Shown here piece after piece: positions 14,984 to 19,759 of a DNA stretch of 19,759 nucleotides. The notes under the pieces were generated by a model. That model was not told where the DNA came from, made no database searches, and was given only the letters and a program-made list of their open reading frames with translations. Source of the stretch: WQZF01 sp031556405. Lineage in GTDB: Bacteria > Pseudomonadota > Gammaproteobacteria > Burkholderiales > Rhodocyclaceae. The DNA is taken from positions 1 to 19,759 of the forward strand of contig JAVBTC010000026.1 of assembly GCA_031556405.1 (NCBI GenBank), read 5' to 3'. The position numbers and the translations under genes are program-made. Position 1 is the stretch's first letter. Every line of letters begins with the position of its first letter.

Positions 14984-16504
14984 TTATCCCGTGCCTCCCA
15001 CGGTCAATCCATCGATCCGCAGCGTCGGTTGGCCGACGCCCACCGGAACGCTTTGACCGTCCTTGCCGCAGGTGCCGACGCCGGAGTCGAGCTTCATGTC
15101 ATTGCCGATCATCTTGATGCGGGTCAGCGCGTCCGGGCCGTTGCCGATCAGCGTCGCGCCCTTGATCGGGTGCGTGACCTTGCCGTTTTCGATCAGATAG
15201 GCCTCGGACATCGAGAAGACGAATTTGCCGTTGGTGATGTCGACCTGGCCGCCGCCAAAGTTGACGGCATAAATGCCGCGCTTCACCGAGCCGAGAATTT
15301 CTTCCGGCGTGTGCGTTCCGGCGCGCATCATGGTGTTGGTCATGCGCGGCATCGGCAGGTGGGCGAACGATTCGCGGCGGCCGTTGCCGGTCGGCGCGAC
15401 ATTCATCAGCCGCGCGTTCAGGCTGTCCTGCATGTAGCCTTTGAGAATGCCGTCCTCGATCAATACGGTGCATTGGGTCGGATTGCCCTCGTCGTCGACG
15501 TTGAGCGAACCGCAGCGGTTCGGCAGGGTGCCGTCGTCGACGACAGTGACGCCGGGCGCGGCGACGCGTTCGCCGATACGGCCGGAGAAAGTGGAACTGC
15601 CCTTGCGGTTGAAATCGCCTTCCAGCCCGTGGCCGATCGCTTCGTGCAGCAGGATGCCCGGCCAGCCGGGACTGAGGACGACATCCATGACACCGGCGGG
15701 GGCCGGGCGCGCGTCCAGGTTGACGAGCGCCTGGCGCACGGCGATCTCGGCGTATTCCTTCATCAGCGCGTCGGAGAAATGGAGGTAGTCGAAACGTCCG
15801 CCGCCGCCGCTGGAACCCTGTTCGCGCCGTTTCCCGTCGGTGGCGACGACGGAGAGCGACAGCCGCACGAGCGGGCGGATGTCGGCGGCGATGCGGCCGT
15901 CGGCGGTGGCGACGAGCACCACTTCGTATTCGCCGGAAAGATTGGCCATGACTTCGGTGATGCGCGGGTCGATGGCCCGCGCGTGGGATTCGAGGCGTTC
16001 CAGGAGCTGGACCTTGTCCGTTGCCGAAAGCGAGGCGAGCGGATCGTCGCCGGGATACAGCGTGGCGGGGTGGCCGTTCCGTTGCGGCAGGTTACTGCCC
16101 TGTCTGGCGGCGGCGAGACGCCGCTCCTGCCCGGCGGCGCCGATGGCGCGCACGGTCTGCGCCGCGTTTTCCAGCGCCGCGAGGCTGATTTCGTCGGAAT
16201 AGGCGAACGCGGTTTTTTCACCGCTCACGGCGCGCACGCCGACCCCCTGGTCGATGTTGAAGCTGCCGGATTTGACGATTCCTTCTTCCAGGCTCCACGA
16301 TTCGGAACGGCTGTACTGGAAATAAAGATCGGCGTAATCGACGCCGCGCCGCATCAGTTGGCCGAAGACCTGCGAAAGCTGCGCCGGATCGAGCGAGAAA
16401 GGAGTGAGCAGCGTGTTTTGCGCCAGCAGCAGCGACGAGGGCGCGGAAAAAGCATTGGAGGCGTTTGGCGTATGCGTGCGGCGGCGAGTGTTTTGTGCGT
16501 TCAT
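14984..16504 (-). CDS. tldD: TldD, metalloprotease subunit
   Basis: TldD of 506 residues (E. coli TldD is about 481). With PmbA/TldE it forms a zinc-dependent heterodimeric protease that degrades unfolded peptides and matures peptides such as microcin B17. The zinc motif HEAIGH (287-292) lies in LLHEAIGHGLEGDFNRKG, and the conserved GTCGKDGQ with C479 lies near the C-terminus. The N-terminal DYADLYFQYSRSESW and QGVGVRAVSGEKTAFAYSDEISL are also diagnostic. About 20 residues before the usual start (NAQNTRRRTHTPNASNAFSA) are extra and polar. ATG 16504 has only a weak ribosome site, but no other ATG fits. No pmbA is in the window. It follows the nitrilase gene on the same strand after 327 bases. 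Confidence 0.96.
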   Translation of the reverse strand: MNAQNTRRRTHTPNASNAFSAPSSLLLAQNTLLTPFSLDPAQLSQVFGQLMRRGVDYADLYFQYSRSESWSLEEGIVKSGSFNIDQGVGVRAVSGEKTAFAYSDEISLAALENAAQTVRAIGAAGQERRLAAARQGSNLPQRNGHPATLYPGDDPLASLSATDKVQLLERLESHARAIDPRITEVMANLSGEYEVVLVATADGRIAADIRPLVRLSLSVVATDGKRREQGSSGGGGRFDYLHFSDALMKEYAEIAVRQALVNLDARPAPAGVMDVVLSPGWPGILLHEAIGHGLEGDFNRKGSSTFSGRIGERVAAPGVTVVDDGTLPNRCGSLNVDDEGNPTQCTVLIEDGILKGYMQDSLNARLMNVAPTGNGRRESFAHLPMPRMTNTMMRAGTHTPEEILGSVKRGIYAVNFGGGQVDITNGKFVFSMSEAYLIENGKVTHPIKGATLIGNGPDALTRIKMIGNDMKLDSGVGTCGKDGQSVPVGVGQPTLRIDGLTVGGTG

Positions 16505-16831
16505 GGTTCAGGAAAATCTCTTTCTTGATCGACAGAAATTCTATATTGATTAAATATTGTTTGGTGTGTGTAGCTGGTTATATCAGTAAATTATTCATGA
16601 AATCTGGAATTTTTGCGATTCCAGGCAAACGTTCAGGGAGATTCATGGATATCCGGCGCCGGTTCGTGCGTGGCAAAGTAAAAGTAAGACTATGCAGCGA
16701 TTCCGCTGGTTCAGCTAGGGGCACCGGCGTTTGCGCGACAATCATTCGAAAGGTACTTTCCGTAATCGATAACCTGCCACGGTGATGGCGATTGATGGTT
16801 CGACCGACGGCTTTTGTTGCCCGGCTTCCTT
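16505..16831. other. Intergenic region between the nitrilase gene and tldD
   Basis: This 327-base region has no supported gene. The part next to tldD (about 16530-16620) is AT-rich and likely holds a tldD promoter; a TATAGA box on the minus strand at about 16543-16538 is possible but has no clear -35. An open frame of 85 codons (16578-16835, minus) overlaps the nitrilase stop as ATGA, but its composition is unlike the neighbours. The gap suggests tldD is not strictly dependent on the yhdP-nitrilase transcript. Confidence 0.35.
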
Positions 16832-17728
16832 TCATAGTACCCGATGCCGCAACGCCGGCAGGCCGGCGCGGACCTGGGCGATGCGGGCGTGGTCGATTTC
16901 TCCGGCGACGACGCCGGGACCCTTGTCGCGACGGGCGAGCACATTGCCCCAGGGATCGATCAGCATGCTGTTGCCGTGGGTTTCTCGGCCGTTCTCATGC
17001 CGTCCGCCCTGGGCGGCGGCGAGCAGGTAGCACTGGTTTTCGATTGCGCGCGCGCGCAGCAGGATTTCCCAGTGCGCCTGGCCGGTGGTTTCGGTGAAAG
17101 CGGCCGGAAGAACGATCAGGTCCACCGTGCCGAAAGCGCGGAAAAGCTCGGGGAATCGCAGGTCGTAGCACACCGAAAGCCCGATCCGGCCCAGCGGCGT
17201 GTCGCAGCAGACTGGAGCAAGGGGACCGGCTTCGATCGTCGCGCCTTCGTCGTAGCGTTCCTTTCCCTGTTCGAATCCGAACAGGTGGATTTTGTCGTAA
17301 CGCGCCGCCCGGCTGCCCTCCGGATCGTAAACGAGACAGGTATTGCGCACGCGCTCCGGGTCGCGCGCGGCCAGCGGCAATGTGCCGCCGATGAGCCAGA
17401 TCCGATGCCGGCGTGCCGTTGCGGCGAGCCATTCCTGGATCGGCGCGGTGGCGTTCTCCGCGCTTTCCGCATCCGCCTCGCGCGCGGCGATTTTGTCCCG
17501 TTCGCGCATGCCCATCAGCACGAAATATTCAGGCAGCGCGACCAGTTCCGCGCCGCCCTCCGCGGCTTCGGCGACCAGCGCGGCGGCAGCGGCAAGATTG
17601 TCGGCGACCCGTGGCCCCGAAACCATCTGTACCGCCGCTACCCGCGCGTTACGTGGCGGAGTGGAAGGCGAGGTGGATGGGGAGGCGGATGAAGAGGCTG
17701 GAAGCGAGTTTTTCGTGGAAATATTCAT
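16832..17728 (-). CDS. Nit-type carbon-nitrogen hydrolase (nitrilase superfamily)
   Basis: Cytoplasmic amidase of 298 residues, closest to the Nit1/Nit2 branch, whose characterised members hydrolyse deaminated glutathione or omega-amides. The catalytic triad is complete: E67 in VALPEYF, K146 in ARYDKIHLFGF, C187 in LSVCYDLRFPELFR. The motif GRETHGNSMLIDPWGNVLA and the ending typical of the family (GEIDHARIAQVRAGLPALRHR) are present. The first 27 residues are a Ser/Pro/Thr-rich extension; the fold itself starts at RVAAVQM (29-35). The start at ATG 17728 has a poor ribosome site. It lies 50 bases after the yhdP stop, so the two are probably cotranscribed. The yhdP-nit-tldD order is conserved in related bacteria; metabolite repair is the likely role. 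Confidence 0.93.
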   Translation of the reverse strand: MNISTKNSLPASSSASPSTSPSTPPRNARVAAVQMVSGPRVADNLAAAAALVAEAAEGGAELVALPEYFVLMGMRERDKIAAREADAESAENATAPIQEWLAATARRHRIWLIGGTLPLAARDPERVRNTCLVYDPEGSRAARYDKIHLFGFEQGKERYDEGATIEAGPLAPVCCDTPLGRIGLSVCYDLRFPELFRAFGTVDLIVLPAAFTETTGQAHWEILLRARAIENQCYLLAAAQGGRHENGRETHGNSMLIDPWGNVLARRDKGPGVVAGEIDHARIAQVRAGLPALRHRVL

Positions 17729-17778
17729 GGAGCGGTATTGGCGGCGTTACTTTATGAATTTTGATATGCGAAACGCGA

Positions 17779-19759
17779 TCATCGCGCGGTTTCGCTGCTG
17801 GACGGAGGGGGAGGAACTGCGGGGGCGGGAGCCGTGGAGGTGCCGGACGGTTCCACGCCCGCCGCGTTTTCCGGCATTCCTCCCGATGCTTCTCCCGGCG
17901 TTTTGCCCTGCGTGTCGAGATGCGGTTTCTTGACTGCAAACGGCTGTTTTTCGACCTTGGGATTGCCCCACGTGCCGGTGACGCGGTAGGAGAAAGCGAA
18001 AATCTGGTTCAGCGGATCCTGCAGGACTTTGTGCGCGAGCAGGGTGACGGCGCCAGCAACCGGATTGACCAGCGCGACGCCGAGCGCGGCGGTGGTGCCG
18101 AGTTCGGGCTGGATGTCGACCGTCAGATCCTGGGTTTCGCGTGCGAGATCGGTACTGCCGCGCATCAGTACGCGCGCCGCCGGTCCCAGGATGGTGAATT
18201 CCTCGGTGCGCATGACGCCGCCGGCGAGCGTGAAATCCCCGGCGATGGTATCGAACGCGAAACCGGAGGAAAAAACGTCGCCGAAATCGAGCGAGATGCG
18301 CCGCGGCAGCGATTGCAGGCTGATCAGGCCGAGCAGTTTGGCGGCGCCCGGATCGAGTTTGGCAAACTGGCCTTTCTGGGCTTCCAGGCGCATGTTGCCG
18401 GAAAGAGAGGGGAAGTCGATGGAAACGGGCGCGCCGTTCCAGTGCAGCGTTCCGGAAAGATGGGCGGTGCCGTTCTTGATTGCGCCGGGGTAATCGAGGC
18501 GATCGAGGAGTTTCCCGACATCATCGGCGGCGAGCTTGAAATCGAGCATGACCTGTTGCGGCTCGGCCGTCTTCCAGCGTCCTTCCCCTTCCAGGCGTCC
18601 GGCCGGATTGGCGACCGTCAGGCGTTTGATGCGCCAGGACTGAGTTTCGTTTTCCGCCAGCAATTCGAGGCGTCCGAGCTTCTTGGCGCCGAGATTGAAC
18701 TCTTCGACAACGACGTCGAGCGCGGGCAGGGTTTTCAGCGCCGAGGTCGCATCGGAGCCGGCTTTAGAGGTGGCTTCGTCTTCCGGGGATTCCAGCGTGA
18801 ATTTTTTCATGCGCGCATGCAGCGTGCCGCGATTGTTTCCATCCCAGCGCAGATTGCCGTCGGCCTCGCGGGAGTTGACCCGCATTTCCCAGATATTTGG
18901 CGCCGGCGTTTCGACCGCGAGTTCCGCCTGATGGAGACGCCGCCCGAAAAGAACCAGCTCGGGAGTCTTCAGATTGAGGCGCAGATCGGGCAGAGAGGAT
19001 ACGCCGCTCCGGGAACTTTCGCCGGAGGATTCCAGCGCTTTCCGCCATGCCGTGAAATCGACGCGCGGCGCGGTCATGGACACCGCCATGCCGCGTTCGG
19101 GCAATGGCGGCAAAGTGGGCAGGGCGGGGAGGGTGGAGGGGGCGGAGGGGGCATTCCCCGCAATGGCGACGGCGATCGCGGCACGCACCGGATCCTGCGC
19201 GGCGCCGCTGCCGCCATACTGATAGTGGAGCGCGCCGTTTACGATCCTGCCCAGCGTCAGGCGCCACTGGCTGCGTTGAATCGCGTTCTGGGCCTGGGTC
19301 GCCTGGGCGGGAGGAATGATTTTTTCCACGCGCAGCGGCAATGTCGTGTCTGCCGGCTTGGCGAATGGCTCCGGCAGCGTCGAGGCGAGTCCGGCCAGGT
19401 TCGATTCGATGGTGAGCCCGGTAAGTTTTTTCTTGATTCCCGCTTTTACCCGCCAGTCGATTTTGCCGGAGAGCGCGGCCAATGAAACTCCGTCGACGGA
19501 ATGCTGCAATTCGCGCCGCAATTCGGGTATTGCCAGCGTGCCTTGCGCGGTCAGTTCGGCCTGGCCGTTTTTCGTTTCGGCGCGCAAGGTCGCCGGGCCG
19601 TTCAGAAAGCGCGCCTTGATTTCCTTGACCGCGACCATCGATTCGGTGAAGAGCAGATGGCCGTTGACGGCGGTCAGCGGCGGCAGTGCCGGCTCGAAAA
19701 CGACTTCGTTGTCGATGAAAAGAAAATCGCCTTCGACGCGGGTATCGATCGAATGTTCG
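17779..19759 (-). CDS. yhdP: YhdP, AsmA-like intermembrane phospholipid transport protein (5' end outside window)
   Basis: C-terminal 659 residues of a YhdP/TamB-like protein (full-length homologues are about 1300 residues). In E. coli YhdP, TamB and YdbH span the periplasm and move phospholipids to the outer membrane. The frame is open to the right edge without a stop, so the ATG at 19638 is internal. Visible features are the long beta-rich repeats with conserved phrases: FIDNEVVFEPALPPLTAVNG, the ARFLNGPATLRAE strand, LDFKLAADDVGKLLDRLDYPGAIKNGTAHLSGTLHW, and LLGLISLQSLPRRISLDFGDVFSSGFAFDTIAGDF, then the C-terminal helix with LGTTAALGVALVNPVAGAVTLLAHKVLQDP and FAFSYRVTGTWGNPKVEK. Odd points are a Pro/Leu/Ala-rich insert (APSAPSTLPALPTLPPLPER) and a disordered Pro/Ser/Ala tail of about 45 residues. 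Confidence 0.95.
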   Translation of the reverse strand, partial: EHSIDTRVEGDFLFIDNEVVFEPALPPLTAVNGHLLFTESMVAVKEIKARFLNGPATLRAETKNGQAELTAQGTLAIPELRRELQHSVDGVSLAALSGKIDWRVKAGIKKKLTGLTIESNLAGLASTLPEPFAKPADTTLPLRVEKIIPPAQATQAQNAIQRSQWRLTLGRIVNGALHYQYGGSGAAQDPVRAAIAVAIAGNAPSAPSTLPALPTLPPLPERGMAVSMTAPRVDFTAWRKALESSGESSRSGVSSLPDLRLNLKTPELVLFGRRLHQAELAVETPAPNIWEMRVNSREADGNLRWDGNNRGTLHARMKKFTLESPEDEATSKAGSDATSALKTLPALDVVVEEFNLGAKKLGRLELLAENETQSWRIKRLTVANPAGRLEGEGRWKTAEPQQVMLDFKLAADDVGKLLDRLDYPGAIKNGTAHLSGTLHWNGAPVSIDFPSLSGNMRLEAQKGQFAKLDPGAAKLLGLISLQSLPRRISLDFGDVFSSGFAFDTIAGDFTLAGGVMRTEEFTILGPAARVLMRGSTDLARETQDLTVDIQPELGTTAALGVALVNPVAGAVTLLAHKVLQDPLNQIFAFSYRVTGTWGNPKVEKQPFAVKKPHLDTQGKTPGEASGGMPENAAGVEPSGTSTAPAPAVPPPPSSSETAR
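19099..19152 (-). repeat. G-rich in-frame repeat in yhdP with G-quadruplex pattern
   Basis: Plus-strand runs of three or more G lie at 19117-19119, 19122-19124, 19126-19129, 19131-19133, 19138-19142 and 19147-19151, with loops of 1-4 bases. The underlying degenerate 9-base periodicity encodes a Pro/Leu/Ala/Ser repeat on the minus strand. The G-rich strand is the transcription template. Confidence 0.75.

Noticed and set aside
14966..16528. Open frame of 520 codons on the plus strand
   Set aside because: It is antisense to tldD, which has clear catalytic motifs; the product has no recognisable fold and is a GC-rich shadow frame.
16578..16835. 85-codon minus-strand frame overlapping the nitrilase stop as ATGA
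   Set aside because: The overlap is suggestive, but the ribosome site is poor, the protein has no recognisable motif, and its composition differs from that of neighbouring genes. A conserved homologue would change this view.
17761..19485. Open frame of 574 codons on the plus strand
   Set aside because: Antisense to yhdP, whose sequence is recognisable; the product is Gly/Arg-rich, typical of a shadow.

Overview
The window looks like chromosomal DNA of a GC-rich betaproteobacterium (order not resolved). This rests on the protein types and on the order yhdP - nitrilase - tldD, which is common in Beta- and Gammaproteobacteria. An AlgZ/AlgR-like two-component pair of the kind found next to argH or hem genes in these groups is also present. 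No rRNA, tRNA, CRISPR array, phage or complete insertion sequence was seen.

Layout. Bases 1-8048 are read on the plus strand: the end of an AlgZ-like sensor kinase, its LytTR response regulator, a cyclic-nucleotide-binding MscS-type channel, a RimJ/RimL-type acetyltransferase, and a 1205-residue hybrid histidine kinase with the order MASE4 - FixL-like PAS - HisKA - HATPase - degenerate receiver - receiver - HPt. A perfect 12-bp stem-loop at 8063-8094 separates this block from the rest, which is read entirely on the minus strand. In transcription order from the right edge the minus block holds: yhdP (5' end outside the window), a Nit-type carbon-nitrogen hydrolase, tldD, then (after a strong hairpin at 14802-14829) a secreted poly-proline/glycine-zipper protein translationally coupled to a small lipoprotein, a solitary transposase-OrfA-like helix-turn-helix protein, a DUF3142 lipoprotein, and a 910-residue exported TPR-like protein with a basic C-terminal membrane tail.

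How it fits together. The left part is a signalling cluster: two histidine kinase systems around a ligand-gated channel. The hybrid kinase keeps every FixL PAS position I could compare around the heme-binding histidine, so it is a candidate heme-based gas sensor feeding an internal His-Asp-His relay. The right part is envelope-centred: intermembrane phospholipid transport (YhdP), metabolite repair (Nit), the TldD protease subunit, and two uncharacterised pairs of exported proteins. Those two pairs (8111-12625 and 13187-14712) are the most likely places for undescribed biology. Several exported or multidomain proteins also carry short in-frame tandem repeats (9-bp or 6-bp units) in signal peptides or linkers.
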